Source of the DNA: Shewanella metallivivens
GTDB taxonomy: Bacteria > Pseudomonadota > Gammaproteobacteria > Enterobacterales > Shewanellaceae
Assembly: GCF_028750675.1 (NCBI RefSeq)
Contig: NZ_JAQQPZ010000004.1
Location: 1-64,000, forward strand
Reading direction: 5' to 3'
Length of the DNA stretch: 64,000 bases
A program made the position numbers and the translations under genes. How positions within the stretch are numbered: the stretch's first letter is position 1; each line of letters starts with the position of its first letter. The notes below the pieces were generated by a model. It searched no databases and was not told the origin of the DNA. It saw only the letters and a program-made list of their open reading frames with translations. Shown piece after piece: positions 51,896-61,688 of the stretch.

Positions 51896-54800
51896 ATGGC
51901 GAAGTCGACTTCTCACAGTCAAACACTTGAACAACTTAACGCATTATTAGCAGAGCGTATTGTGATTTTAGACGGTGCAATGGGCACCATGATCCAAGAC
52001 CATAAGTTGCAAGAAGAAGATTATCGCGGTGAGCGCTTTAAAGATTGGCATTGCGATGTTAAAGGTAACAACGATTTATTGGTACTCAGCCAACCCGAGC
52101 TTATCAAAGCCATTCATGTTAAATACATGCTCGGCGGTGCTGACATTATTGAAACTAACACCTTTAACGCCACCACTATCGCCATGGCAGATTACGACAT
52201 GCAAGCCTTGTCTGCCGAAATTAACCTTGAAGGTGCCCGCATCGCTCGCCAGGCGGCTGACGAAGTGGCCGCACAAACCGGTAACCCACGCTATGTTGCA
52301 GGGGTACTTGGCCCTACTAACCGCACCTGTTCAATCAGCCCAGATGTAAACGACCCTGGATTTCGTAATATCAGCTTTGATCAATTAGTAGAAGCTTATG
52401 TTGAATCAACCACCGCATTAATTGAAGGTGGCGCCGACATCATTATGGTCGAAACCATTTTTGATACCTTAAACGCCAAAGCCGCCTTGTTTGCCATAGA
52501 AACCGTGTTCGATAACCTCGGCGAACGCTTACCTGTAATGATCTCTGGCACCATTACCGACGCATCAGGCCGTACGCTGACCGGGCAAACCACCGAAGCC
52601 TTTTACAATTCATTGCGCCATATTAAGCCGTTATCGATTGGCCTTAACTGTGCCCTTGGCCCTAAAGAGCTGCGCCCTTACGTAGAAGAGTTATCACGCA
52701 TTGCCGAATGTTATGTGTCTGCCCACCCTAATGCGGGCCTACCCAACGAATTTGGTGGTTATGATGAAACCCCAGAAGAAATGGCCGAGGTCATTATTCA
52801 ATGGGCAGAAGCAGGCATGCTTAATATTGTCGGCGGCTGTTGTGGTAGCACGCCAACACATATTAGCGCCATCCGTGAGGCGGTATTACGCCATGCACCG
52901 CGTGCATTACCGGAGATCCCCGTTGCCTGTCGTTTATCAGGGTTAGAGCCATTAACCATCGACAAAGACTCATTATTTGTGAACGTCGGTGAGCGCGCTA
53001 ACGTCACTGGCTCAGCTAAATTTTTACGCTTAATCAAAGAAGAAAAATTTGAAGAAGCACTCGATGTGGTGCGTGAGCAAGTTGAAAACGGCGCACAAAT
53101 CATCGACGTCAACATGGACGAAGGCATGCTAGATGGCGCCGCGTCAATGACCAAGTTTTTAAACTTAATTGCCTCTGAACCAGACATTTCACGCGTGCCT
53201 ATCATGATCGACTCATCTAAATGGGACGTCATTGAAGCAGGCCTTAAATGCGTACAAGGCAAGTCGATTGTTAACTCAATCTCGATGAAAGAAGGCGAAG
53301 AAGCCTTTATTAAACAAGCCACCTTAGTGAAACGTTATGGCGCAGCGGCGATAGTAATGGCGTTTGACGAGCAAGGCCAGGCTGACACTCGCGCCCGTAA
53401 AACCGAAATTTGTACCCGCGCTTATCGTATTTTGGTCGATGTAGTCGGTTTTGCCCCAGAAGACATTATTTTCGACCCGAACATTTTTGCTATCGCCACC
53501 GGCATTGATGAACACGACAACTATGCTGTCGACTTTATTGAATCAATAAAAGACATCAAAGCCACTTTGCCACATGCAATGATTTCTGGCGGTGTGTCTA
53601 ACGTGTCATTCTCGTTCCGGGGCAATAACCCAGTACGTGAAGCCATTCACGCAGTGTTTTTATACCATGCGATTCAAGCCGGTATGGACATGGGGATTGT
53701 TAACGCCGGCCAGTTAGCGATTTACGATGACATCGATAAAGAGCTAAAAGACAAAGTCGAAAATGTGGTACTTAATCTGCCTTGCCCAGTAGCAGACTCA
53801 AGCAACACCGAGCAGTTACTCGACATTGCCGAGCAATATCGTGGCGACGGCTCGCAAGTGGCCAAAAAAGAAGACTTAGCATGGCGCAGTTGGCCCGTTA
53901 AAGAGCGCCTGTCTCATGCGCTGGTTAAAGGCATTACCGAATTTATCGATGAAGACACCGAAGCAGCGCGTCTTGAAGCCACCCGCCCACTCGATGTTAT
54001 CGAAGGGCCATTAATGGATGGCATGAACGTGGTGGGCGACTTATTTGGCGCAGGTAAAATGTTTTTACCCCAGGTGGTTAAATCTGCCCGGGTGATGAAA
54101 AAGGCCGTGGCTTACCTCAATCCGTTTATTGAGCTTGAAAAGGTCGAAGGTCAATCTAACGGTAAAATCTTAATGGTGACCGTAAAAGGTGATGTGCACG
54201 ACATTGGTAAAAACATTGTTGGCGTTGTGCTGGCCTGTAATGGTTTTGAAGTATTCGATTTGGGCGTGATGGTGTCGGTTGAGAAAATTCTCGAGGCAGT
54301 AAAAAAACACAATATCGACATTATTGGTATGTCTGGACTGATTACGCCAAGCCTAGATGAAATGGTGCACAACGTAAAAACCTTCCACCGCGAAGGCCTA
54401 ACCATACCGGCGATTATTGGCGGCGCAACTTGCTCTAAAATTCACACTGCAGTGAAAATTGCCCCGCACTATCCCCATGGCGCCATTTACATTGCCGATG
54501 CCTCGCGTGCAGTACCAATGGTATCAAAGTTAGTTAACAATGAAACTCGCCAAGCCACCATTGACGAAACCTACGCAGAATACGACATCATGCGTGAAAA
54601 ACGCCTGTCGCAAACCAAGCGTAAAACCATCGTATCGATTGAAGCGGCACGCGAAAACCGCTGCAAACACGACTGGGAAAGTTACACCCCATTTACGCCT
54701 AATGTGTTAGGTCGTCAGGTGTTTGATGACTATCCGTTAGAAGACTTAGTAGAGCGTATCGACTGGACACCCTTCTTTAGAAGCTGGGAACTACACGGCC

Positions 54801-55612
54801 ATTACCCTGAAATTTTAAATGACAACATCGTCGGCGAAGAAGCACGCAAACTGTTTGCCGACGGTAAAGCCATGCTTGAGACCATCATCAAAGAGAAATG
54901 GTTAACCGCCAAAGGCGTGATTGGGCTATTTCCGGCTAATACGGTTAATCATGACGACATTGAGCTGTACACCGACGAAAGCCGCACCACAGTTGAAATG
55001 ACCACTCACCATTTGCGCATGCAACTTGAACGAGTGGGTAACGACAACTTTTGTCTAGCTGACTTTGTTGCGCCAAAAGACAGCGGCGTTGCCGACTACA
55101 TGGGCGGCTTTGCGGTTACCGCAGGACATGGTATTGACGAGCACGTAGCGCGCTTTGAAGCTAATCACGACGACTACAATGCCATTATGCTCAAATGTTT
55201 AGCAGACCGTTTAGCCGAAGCGTTTGCCGAACGTATGCACGAACGTGTTCGTAAAGAGTTTTGGGGTTACGCTGCAGATGAAGAGTTAGATAACGAAGCG
55301 TTAATTCGTGAGCGTTACAAAGGTATACGCCCAGCACCTGGTTACCCAGCATGCCCAGATCATACCGAAAAAGGCTTGCTATGGGATTTACTAAAACCCG
55401 ATGAAACCATCGATTTAAACATCACCGAAAGCTTTGCCATGTACCCAACCGCTGCGGTATCTGGCTGGTACTTTGCCCATCCTAAATCACGCTATTTTGG
55501 CGTGACTAATGTCGGTAAAGATCAGGTAGAGGACTACGCTAAGCGTAAAGGCATGAGCTTAGCAGAAGCCGAAAAGTGGCTCGCACCAGTGCTGGACTAT
55601 GATCCTGAGTAG
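51896..55612 (+). CDS. metH: Cobalamin-dependent methionine synthase
   Basis: 1238 residues, full length. It methylates homocysteine using methyl-tetrahydrofolate through a cobalamin intermediate. Domains in order: homocysteine-binding barrel ([10 protein letters not shown] at ~25, zinc Cys in GLNCALGP and [11 protein letters not shown]); pterin-binding barrel ([13 protein letters not shown] at ~360, [23 protein letters not shown]); cap ([16 protein letters not shown] ~700); cobalamin-binding with DVHDIGKNI (His ligand ~765) and [17 protein letters not shown]; and AdoMet reactivation domain ([15 protein letters not shown] ~1145, [10 protein letters not shown]). AAAGGTAACC precedes the ATG. 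It lies next to, and divergent from, the B12 genes that supply its cofactor. All expected residues seen. Confidence 0.98.
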   Translation: MAKSTSHSQTLEQLNALLAERIVILDGAMGTMIQDHKLQEEDYRGERFKDWHCDVKGNNDLLVLSQPELIKAIHVKYMLGGADIIETNTFNATTIAMADYDMQALSAEINLEGARIARQAADEVAAQTGNPRYVAGVLGPTNRTCSISPDVNDPGFRNISFDQLVEAYVESTTALIEGGADIIMVETIFDTLNAKAALFAIETVFDNLGERLPVMISGTITDASGRTLTGQTTEAFYNSLRHIKPLSIGLNCALGPKELRPYVEELSRIAECYVSAHPNAGLPNEFGGYDETPEEMAEVIIQWAEAGMLNIVGGCCGSTPTHISAIREAVLRHAPRALPEIPVACRLSGLEPLTIDKDSLFVNVGERANVTGSAKFLRLIKEEKFEEALDVVREQVENGAQIIDVNMDEGMLDGAASMTKFLNLIASEPDISRVPIMIDSSKWDVIEAGLKCVQGKSIVNSISMKEGEEAFIKQATLVKRYGAAAIVMAFDEQGQADTRARKTEICTRAYRILVDVVGFAPEDIIFDPNIFAIATGIDEHDNYAVDFIESIKDIKATLPHAMISGGVSNVSFSFRGNNPVREAIHAVFLYHAIQAGMDMGIVNAGQLAIYDDIDKELKDKVENVVLNLPCPVADSSNTEQLLDIAEQYRGDGSQVAKKEDLAWRSWPVKERLSHALVKGITEFIDEDTEAARLEATRPLDVIEGPLMDGMNVVGDLFGAGKMFLPQVVKSARVMKKAVAYLNPFIELEKVEGQSNGKILMVTVKGDVHDIGKNIVGVVLACNGFEVFDLGVMVSVEKILEAVKKHNIDIIGMSGLITPSLDEMVHNVKTFHREGLTIPAIIGGATCSKIHTAVKIAPHYPHGAIYIADASRAVPMVSKLVNNETRQATIDETYAEYDIMREKRLSQTKRKTIVSIEAARENRCKHDWESYTPFTPNVLGRQVFDDYPLEDLVERIDWTPFFRSWELHGHYPEILNDNIVGEEARKLFADGKAMLETIIKEKWLTAKGVIGLFPANTVNHDDIELYTDESRTTVEMTTHHLRMQLERVGNDNFCLADFVAPKDSGVADYMGGFAVTAGHGIDEHVARFEANHDDYNAIMLKCLADRLAEAFAERMHERVRKEFWGYAADEELDNEALIRERYKGIRPAPGYPACPDHTEKGLLWDLLKPDETIDLNITESFAMYPTAAVSGWYFAHPKSRYFGVTNVGKDQVEDYAKRKGMSLAEAEKWLAPVLDYDPE

Positions 55613-55660
55613 AGAGTGCTCCAGAGTAAAGAGTGCCTCTGAATAAAGAGTGATTAAAAT

Positions 55661-55697
55661 AAAGAGTAACCTTGAGTCATCATGGTTACTCTTTTTT
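55661..55697 (+). terminator. Rho-independent terminator of metH
   Basis: 11-bp stem AAAGAGTAACC / GGTTACTCTTT with a 12-base loop and T-run. The bases between stop and stem repeat the unit AAAGAGT about four times. Confidence 0.9.
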
Positions 55698-55851
55698 ATG
55701 TCCAAACGTCGTTTGGATACAATACCAATCAGGATAATTGATCAGAGATTGCGTAAGAAAAATCGCTTAGCACAAGGCACCTCTCATGGATCATTCAACC
55801 AGATTGTTGCCCTAAGACGTTGACTTGTATGGATACGATTAAAGCTGCGGT

Positions 55852-56322
55852 TTATTGATAAGTGCTGCCATTGTGTTTGAGCCAGCCGCCGATATGTTGT
55901 CCGCGAGGGTCGTGGTGAGTCCAGTGGATAACCCCGCCTTTGTAATTAAACTCATACACACCGTAAAACTCGACAGTATCGCCAACATTAAGGCCATTTA
56001 TGCGTGGGGCTAAATCGATATTATGGGCCACGAGTAAGGTGCCGCCACTGGCTATTTTTAAAATAAATCGTTGGTGACGACTGCCTTTTAGATCGTCACC
56101 AAGCACTTTTATCACCTCACCAGCCCCAGCAACCTGAACATTACTCTGTTGATTATCAATGGCATTTTGTAAAGCGCTATTATTGGCACTTGCACTATTA
56201 CTGGCACTGACACTGGTATCAGCCGCGAAAACGTTTTGTACAATTTGCGTGGTTTGAACGTTTTTGTCGAAATAGCCAAATAACGCAATGCCGAGTAAGC
56301 CAATGAGCAGTATTTTTTTCAT
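55852..56322 (-). CDS. DUF3465 family exported protein
   Basis: 156 residues with an N-terminal hydrophobic segment (LLIGLLGIALFGYF), a Ser/Ala/Asn-rich linker (~36-60), and a beta-barrel-like domain (AGEVIKVLGDDLKGSRHQRFIL ... VGDTVEFYGVYEFNYKGGVIHWTHHDPRGQHIGGWLKH, core WTHHDPRGQH), the DUF3465 hallmark. This resembles an OB-fold domain. Start two bases after the stop of the upstream ClpP-like gene, so the pair is one operon. Function unknown. Confidence 0.87.
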   Translation of the reverse strand: MKKILLIGLLGIALFGYFDKNVQTTQIVQNVFAADTSVSASNSASANNSALQNAIDNQQSNVQVAGAGEVIKVLGDDLKGSRHQRFILKIASGGTLLVAHNIDLAPRINGLNVGDTVEFYGVYEFNYKGGVIHWTHHDPRGQHIGGWLKHNGSTYQ

Positions 56323-56324
56323 GA

Positions 56325-57083
56325 TTATAAAATCCCTTGTGATAACAAGCCAAGTTTTTCTTGTTCTAAAATCTTACTATGCTGCATTAACAACAAGTCC
56401 AATACCTCAGGCGATAAACTAAATATTTGCACTACGTACTCACCAGATGCTGAGTGGGTTGCTTGCTCACCTTCATAGGCAATGTATAAGCCTAATTGTT
56501 TTAAGGTTTTCTGATCATAACTGAATAACTGCGCGTCTCTTTTATCGTGCAACCCCGGCATCATGCCTATCACAGTCACAATCTGATTCACCTTTACCTT
56601 GTTGAAAAAGTCGAGCTCGGCTTGACGCCATTTTGTAATGAATTGCTCATTTTCTAAATTATTTTTATGAGCTTGTTTTTGGGGGTGTTGTAAAGATAAG
56701 TACAGTGGTTGTAATGCACCGCCATGCCAACCCAATAGGCCACCTTCTCTAACCGTGACATCATTACTGGCTGTTGCAATATAATTAGCACAAGATGATG
56801 CGCAGACTTTGTCTACTATCACCTTTAACTGGTATTGATATACCAGCTCGCCAAAGCGAATACCTGCGAATACTTCACCGCCACCGCTGTTAATGATAAG
56901 CGATTCTATGGGTGTTGGGCTGTTAGTGATAAGTTGTTCAAAAGAGGCGACATTATCGGCGTTGATTTCACCACGATAAACAATTGTGTTTGCTGAGAGT
57001 GGATCAATCACCACACTGAAAGGTTCTGGCTGGCTTGCACACCCGGTTAAGGTGAGCAGCAAAACGACAAGTAAATTACGCAT
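56325..57083 (-). CDS. Lipoprotein with ClpP/crotonase-like domain
   Basis: 252 residues; lipobox LTGC (Cys15). Residues ~35-150 show the ClpP-fold pattern: IVYRGEINADNVASFEQLI, SLIINSGGGEVFAGIRFGELVYQYQ (Gly-Gly oxyanion segment), VIVDKVCASSCANYIATAS (the Ser in the SS(C/A)A position of the nucleophile elbow, flanked by two Cys), and GGLLGWHGGAL with a possible catalytic His. This resembles periplasmic SDH/ClpP-like proteases or structural relatives. Coupled to a DUF3465 gene. Proteolysis is a family inference. Confidence 0.75.
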   Translation of the reverse strand: MRNLLVVLLLTLTGCASQPEPFSVVIDPLSANTIVYRGEINADNVASFEQLITNSPTPIESLIINSGGGEVFAGIRFGELVYQYQLKVIVDKVCASSCANYIATASNDVTVREGGLLGWHGGALQPLYLSLQHPQKQAHKNNLENEQFITKWRQAELDFFNKVKVNQIVTVIGMMPGLHDKRDAQLFSYDQKTLKQLGLYIAYEGEQATHSASGEYVVQIFSLSPEVLDLLLMQHSKILEQEKLGLLSQGIL

Positions 57084-57316
57084 TCATATTCCATTATGAT
57101 GTTGAGTTAAAATAAATTATCACGAATAACTGCTTTTACGTAAATTTATAATCATCAAAAAATAACACATTTGGTTATTAATATTATGGCTAACAGCCGA
57201 TATCATTGTGACGCTTAACTCACTGCAAATACCCAACAGTATGGCTAATGCCAGCAATACTTGTGAGACTCATAGGCTATGTAAATTCATACTCGGTGGT
57301 ATTCAGATTACTCATT

Positions 57317-57346
57317 AAAAAACGCGATATATTATCGCGTTTTTTT
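57317..57346. terminator. Bidirectional-type terminator between trxC and the lipoprotein gene
   Basis: ACGCGATA / TATCGCGT stem with a TAT loop, flanked by A5 and T6. It ends the trxC transcript on the minus strand. Confidence 0.88.
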
Positions 57347-57381
57347 ATATCCAACTCGAAGTAGCTTTAAAAAATGTAGTG

Positions 57382-57804
57382 CTATTTCAGCGACGCTAAC
57401 CATTGATTAAACGACGATGCAGGCATCGCGCCAGACTGCTGTGCAATCACTTTACCTTGTTTAAATACCATTAAGGTTGGGATAGAGCGAATATTAAACT
57501 GCGCGGCCAAAGCTTGTTGCTCTTCGGTATTGAGCTTACCAAAGCGGAATTGTGGCTCCCACTTTTTAGCGGCTTGGGTAAACACAGGCGCAAAGTTTTT
57601 ACACGGTCCGCACCAACTGGCCCAAAAGTCCACCACCAGTGGCAGTTCAGACTTATTTGCATGGTGGGCAAAATTAGCCGCGGTGAGTTCAACGGGTTCC
57701 CCCACAAACACCGGCTTTTTACAATGACCACAAGTTGGTTGTTGTTCAAGACGTTCATCTGGCACCCGATTTAAAGTCGAGCAATGTGGGCAAGCAATTA
57801 TCAT
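57382..57804 (-). CDS. trxC: Thioredoxin 2
   Basis: 140 residues. An N-terminal zinc ribbon (CPHCSTLN ... CGHCKKP, residues ~5-28) is followed by a thioredoxin domain with the active site FWASWCGPCKNFAP (~Cys64/Cys67) and the cis-Pro loop IRSIPTLMVF. This is the TrxC layout: cytoplasmic disulfide reductase linked to oxidative stress. GAGGTC precedes the ATG and a terminator follows 35 bases after the stop. Confidence 0.95.
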   Translation of the reverse strand: MIIACPHCSTLNRVPDERLEQQPTCGHCKKPVFVGEPVELTAANFAHHANKSELPLVVDFWASWCGPCKNFAPVFTQAAKKWEPQFRFGKLNTEEQQALAAQFNIRSIPTLMVFKQGKVIAQQSGAMPASSFNQWLASLK

Positions 57805-58007
57805 GATATGACCTCATCAACTTCATCATTGAGACGATTAAATCATAAACTAAGTTGAGGCAAAGAACGATGATTCATTGATCTTTCTCATTAGCATTTT
57901 TCGTTAGCATATGATGACTTACAACCACATGCGCCTCTGATTCAACATCATTTGAACAATCGTCTCATGAGCCGCATAGATAACCTCCATCCTGTCACCT
58001 AAGCAGT

Positions 58008-58376
58008 TTATAATAAGTAGCTCGATATTATTTTTGATATTTCCAACATTGAAGATTTTCCCGTGAACTCAAATTTCACTTTGCCGATAGCCGAGAAATA
58101 GATTTCTAATTCAGAATCAAGGTCAAACGTGCCTGATGTCTCAATCGAATAAGCGACAATATTTTTGTAAGGCAAAGAGGTAAAATCTTTTTTACTGCCC
58201 GTAATACCTTGAACATTCACCGCAATAATCCGTTTATTGGTAAAAACAACACCATCACGCATGGTTTTATATGAGTCGACTATTCGCTCATCATCTAGCA
58301 GTAAATCAGTTACTTTTTCTGCAAAATCAGGGTTTTGCTTAAGCTTAAAAAAGCCTTTATTGTTAAAATCGATCAT
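58008..58376 (-). CDS. PH-domain protein (bPH_1 type)
   Basis: 122 residues, a single bacterial pleckstrin-homology-like domain: DERIVDSYKTMRDGVVFTNKRIIAVNVQGITGSKKDFTSLPYKNIVAYSIETSG (quoted by FTNKRIIAV and the SLPYKNIVAYSIET block), then FDLDSELEIYF and a C-terminal helix. This is the PF08000-type family, cytoplasmic, of unknown function. AAGGATG ribosome-binding site. Confidence 0.85.
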   Translation of the reverse strand: MIDFNNKGFFKLKQNPDFAEKVTDLLLDDERIVDSYKTMRDGVVFTNKRIIAVNVQGITGSKKDFTSLPYKNIVAYSIETSGTFDLDSELEIYFSAIGKVKFEFTGKSSMLEISKIISSYLL

Positions 58377-58747
58377 AAAACATCCTTTTTCTATCTAAAA
58401 ACCGCATTTAGCTAAATAAACTTCTGACGCAGACACATTTTTTATACAAAAACTTAGGCAATATTTTTCAAATATCTTTCCAATCATGCCACCCATAATT
58501 AAATCGTGAGTATAAATTGAATATCTCTTCTAAAATGCCACCCATAGTTAGATCTAACAACATAACGCCTTTCGATTTGAGTTACCAACATTGCTTGTTC
58601 TTTTCTCAAAAAGCCAAATCAGCCAAATCATTTACAGCTTCTCACTTAAAATTCACAAAATCAGACGTTTGCCTAAACACTACACAGCAGAAGGGCTTGA
58701 TATTAATCAAGTATTAAAATGAGAGGTATTCAGGGTGATATTAGCGC
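58377..58747. repeat. Spacer with repeated ATGCCACCCATA motif beside the RAYT gene
   Basis: No credible gene in ~370 bases. ATGCCACCCATAATTAAATC (58486-58505) and ATGCCACCCATAGTTAGATC (58535-58554) form a 20-base direct repeat, and an inverted relative CTTGGGTGGCCATG lies on the other side of the transposase (~59795-59808). These may be recognition or REP-like remnants of the neighbouring RAYT element. Confidence 0.5.
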
Positions 58748-59728
58748 TTAAGCACACAGCCAGCGCTGGCAGTTTGATGCACCTTGTCGTCGTTTTCGAT
58801 CTAAATGCTCGCAATATTCAGTTAATGCGGGTAATGCACCTACGGCACCTTTGAATAAAGCGCCAAACTCTGTAGTAATTTTAAGCCAATTCTCAGCAGG
58901 AATATTGAGTCTATTTAAGATATCTTGGCTACTTGAGCTTATCGCGCCATGCTTATCCTCTCGTATAATTCTGCCAGTATCATCAATCAGTTTGATGTAG
59001 TCTTTGACATTGAACTTTAGCCCATTAGTCATGTTTAAATGTTCATTACCAACAAAGGGTAATAATTCGGTTGGTTGCTCACCTTTTATCGCTGAATTAA
59101 TTCGGCGTTGAATGCTGGTGTAATCTGAAGTTTCTGGAGTAGCAGCCACATTGGCGCGAATAGGGTTTAAATCGACATAAGCCATACAAGCCAATAATGC
59201 GGCTTCATCAAGCAGTGCTTGAGACTTGAATCTTCCTTCCCAGAAACGACCAGTACATTCATCTTCTTTATTGGCCATTCTTGCTATTGGCTCACTGAGG
59301 GAGCGCATAAACCAGCTAATATCAATTAAACGTTTACGATATTCTGTAACGCACTCATCAACTGTTTGGCGTTCAAATTGGTTAAGAGCTTCACCTTTAA
59401 GATACTTTTGAGTTAGTAGTGTACCCTTAAAGCCCTTGTGCCACTGTATAAGCACTTCTTTATCTGACCACTGCTTTGCTTTGTCAGTATCAACCTTTAC
59501 CACCACATGCAAATGGTTACTCATCACTGCGTATGCACAAATATCAATAGCAAAGATGGTCGCCAACTCCAGAATGCGTGAATCGACCCACTCGCGTCGA
59601 TGCTCAAAATTCTCGCCGGTCACGTTATCAATGCCACACAAAAAGGCTTTACGGACGACACGTGAACAGCAGTGATAATAAGGTGTATCTTCTAAGCTAA
59701 CGATAGTTTGTCTGGGTCTGGCCATCAT
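58748..59728 (-). CDS. REP-associated tyrosine transposase-like (IS200/Y1 family) protein
   Basis: 326 residues. The Y1 HUH domain is visible: CAYAVMSNHLHVVVKV (HxH metal ligands ~His72/His74), a central GRFWEGRFKSQALLDEAALLACMAYVDLNPIRA block (quoted by GRFWEGRF and YVDLNPIRA), typical of RAYT proteins, and SLEDTPYYHCCSRVVRKAFL at the N-terminus. RAYTs mobilise REP sequences as single-strand DNA. The reading frame is intact, so it may be active or domesticated. Flanking GCCACCCA motifs are listed separately. Confidence 0.9.
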   Translation of the reverse strand: MMARPRQTIVSLEDTPYYHCCSRVVRKAFLCGIDNVTGENFEHRREWVDSRILELATIFAIDICAYAVMSNHLHVVVKVDTDKAKQWSDKEVLIQWHKGFKGTLLTQKYLKGEALNQFERQTVDECVTEYRKRLIDISWFMRSLSEPIARMANKEDECTGRFWEGRFKSQALLDEAALLACMAYVDLNPIRANVAATPETSDYTSIQRRINSAIKGEQPTELLPFVGNEHLNMTNGLKFNVKDYIKLIDDTGRIIREDKHGAISSSSQDILNRLNIPAENWLKITTEFGALFKGAVGALPALTEYCEHLDRKRRQGASNCQRWLCA

Positions 59729-59859
59729 TCATTACCTGCAAATAAATAAGGATGTTCAAAGACTAGACTAACGATTAAATATCCGCCAGAAATCTTGGGT
59801 GGCCATGTTTAAGAAAGAGGAAAGTTAACATAATACCTCTTGTTTTGGTGGGATAAACG

Positions 59860-59880
59860 CTACGGCCTTCATGGCCGTAG
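59860..59880. terminator. Hairpin between pilin and transposase genes
   Basis: CTACGGCC-TTCAT-GGCCGTAG, eight base pairs. No T-run on the pilin (minus) strand, so termination is uncertain. Confidence 0.45.
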
Positions 59881-59899
59881 ATTATAAAAAGGCGCGGTG

Positions 59900-60436
59900 T
59901 TAACACCCTGTGGTTGCGGTCGTAATCTCTGGTTCACCTGCACTTTTCCAGTGGTATTGGAAATAACAATTGGTCGCGATAACTTCAGTTGAGGTGGGTT
60001 GTGCAACATCCAGCACCAACGTTGGCGCAGCGACAACGGCATAACTGCTGTTTGATACATAAATTCGATACGCCCACTCATTCATGTCTAGACCTGCGGC
60101 CTCAAAAATTTCAGAGGGTGTGGTGTAACCAGCATTAAAACCACTGCCGCTGGTATTCGCGGCAGCAGCCCAAGGTTGATAATTACTGCCTTTCACACCC
60201 GAAAACTCAACGGTGTCAGTCATCGCACTGCCAGAAGTTAAGGTTTTTGTTTTGAATAATGTCACCGCGGTTTTAATTGACCCAACCGCCCCATTAATCG
60301 CTGATATGTGGGCATCAGTCTTTAAATTAATAAACTTAGGCGCTGCAACAACAGCCAAAAGACCTAAAATAATAATAACCACAACCAACTCAATCAGTGT
60401 AAAGCCTGCCTGCCCTGAACTAGTTAATTTATTCAT
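59900..60436 (-). CDS. Type IV pilin-like protein (MshA-like)
   Basis: 178 residues from ATG at 60436 (MNKLTSSGQAGFTLIELVVV). The prepilin leader ends in G before FTLIELVVVIIILGLLAVVAAPKF, with Glu5 present: a class III/IV signal for PilD. The C-terminal Cys pair (TNCYFQ...TTGC) forms the pilin D-region loop. The body resembles MSHA major/minor pilins (INLKTDAHISAINGAVGSIKTAV). The gene is alone, away from any msh or pil assembly genes here, so it must use machinery encoded elsewhere. GAGG lies 12 bases before the ATG. Confidence 0.87.
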   Translation of the reverse strand: MNKLTSSGQAGFTLIELVVVIIILGLLAVVAAPKFINLKTDAHISAINGAVGSIKTAVTLFKTKTLTSGSAMTDTVEFSGVKGSNYQPWAAAANTSGSGFNAGYTTPSEIFEAAGLDMNEWAYRIYVSNSSYAVVAAPTLVLDVAQPTSTEVIATNCYFQYHWKSAGEPEITTATTGC

Positions 60437-60652
60437 ATAGCGATACAACCTCAACTCTTAAAAACAGGCCAATTAACCGTTAATGAGCCATTAAAAACAT
60501 TATATGAGCAATTCTAACCCAATTTTCATTCATAATTACATGGAATTAAGAATAAAAATACATAATGTGATATCGATAAATGATCAATAACTCAGGGGGC
60601 AATTAAACCAATTTAGATTGAATTAACAGTAAATAAAGAGACAGGTTTACGC

Positions 60653-61297
60653 TTATTCTGGGTTTAAACCCACTGTGCTTTTTGGCTTTTTAGGTTCAAC
60701 ATAAGCTTGATAACGGCCAGGCTTATGATTAATCGCAATCAACACATTGAGCATGGCTGCGCCCATGACCGATAAAATGACCACTTCAATCGGGAACATC
60801 AACAATGACGAACTTAAAATGATGGTGTCGACTAATAAACCAAAATTCCCCGCACGAATTGAATACTTGTTTTGCAGATACAAGGCTAAAATACCCAAAC
60901 CGCCTAGGCTCGATTTATGCCTAAACATAATCAGCATGCCAACACCTATGAGCATCCCGCCAACAGTTGCAGCAAATAAAGGATGTACATTGTCGATATG
61001 AACAAAGACCGGCATGTAATCTGTCATTACTGAAATAATCGATACGGATATAAAGGTATTGATGGTGAAACGTTTAGATAGTTTGGTCCAAGCAATATAA
61101 TAAAAAGGCACATTCACGATAAAAAATAACACCCCAAAACTTAACGATGTCATGTGCATTCCTATGATAGCTAAACCAGCCGTACCACCAGTGATCAATT
61201 GATTACTGTTGTAGAGCGTTACGCCCAAAGACACCATTACACCTGCACAAAACAAAGCCATAATGTCTTCGTAAAATCGGTGCGTCGGGAATTGCAT
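60653..61297 (-). CDS. YitT-family membrane protein
   Basis: 214 residues with about five hydrophobic segments. NSNQLITGGTAGLAIIG (~30-46), FFIVNVPFYYIAW and MFRHKSSLGGLGILALYLQ are recognisable YitT/DUF161 N-terminal domain blocks. The usual YitT C-terminal DUF2179 domain is missing, so it is a short form. AAGGATAA ribosome-binding site. Transport function is suspected for the family but not established. Confidence 0.87.
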   Translation of the reverse strand: MQFPTHRFYEDIMALFCAGVMVSLGVTLYNSNQLITGGTAGLAIIGMHMTSLSFGVLFFIVNVPFYYIAWTKLSKRFTINTFISVSIISVMTDYMPVFVHIDNVHPLFAATVGGMLIGVGMLIMFRHKSSLGGLGILALYLQNKYSIRAGNFGLLVDTIILSSSLLMFPIEVVILSVMGAAMLNVLIAINHKPGRYQAYVEPKKPKSTVGLNPE

Positions 61298-61688
61298 GTT
61301 ATGTTTATCCTTCTTTAACCAATGTATTTACACATCATTTAAACCGGTGATGTGCAATGCAACACCACCTCGAAGGCGCGCAGTTTACAGAAATACAGTC
61401 GATTTAACAGTGAATAAAAAAAGACAAAAGTTGAATAATAAGCCATCAGCGTACAAAAATGTTTACGCACGGTATGCCGCAGTAAATTAAATGATACACG
61501 AATGTGATTTATCAGGTAAAAAGTACGATAAAACGATGCTTCAGCACATAGTTAGGGCATGAATTGCGATCTGCATAATTAATGTAAAAATATTTGTCGT
61601 TATAGATCAACAACGGCTCAATATACCGGCCTTGTTTAAGCCCTTTTAAACTCTCGCTGAGTGATTCACTTATTAACGCGAAATGGTA
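61298..61688. other. Non-coding spacer between yitT-like and CoA-transferase genes
   Basis: About 390 bases without a recognisable gene, repeat or hairpin. A short plus-strand frame (61296-61490) starts inside the yitT-like leader region and lacks a ribosome-binding site. Confidence 0.5.

Noticed and set aside
58517..58717. 66-codon plus-strand frame before the transposase
   Set aside because: It spans the ATGCCACCCATA repeat and has no ribosome-binding site or recognisable features.
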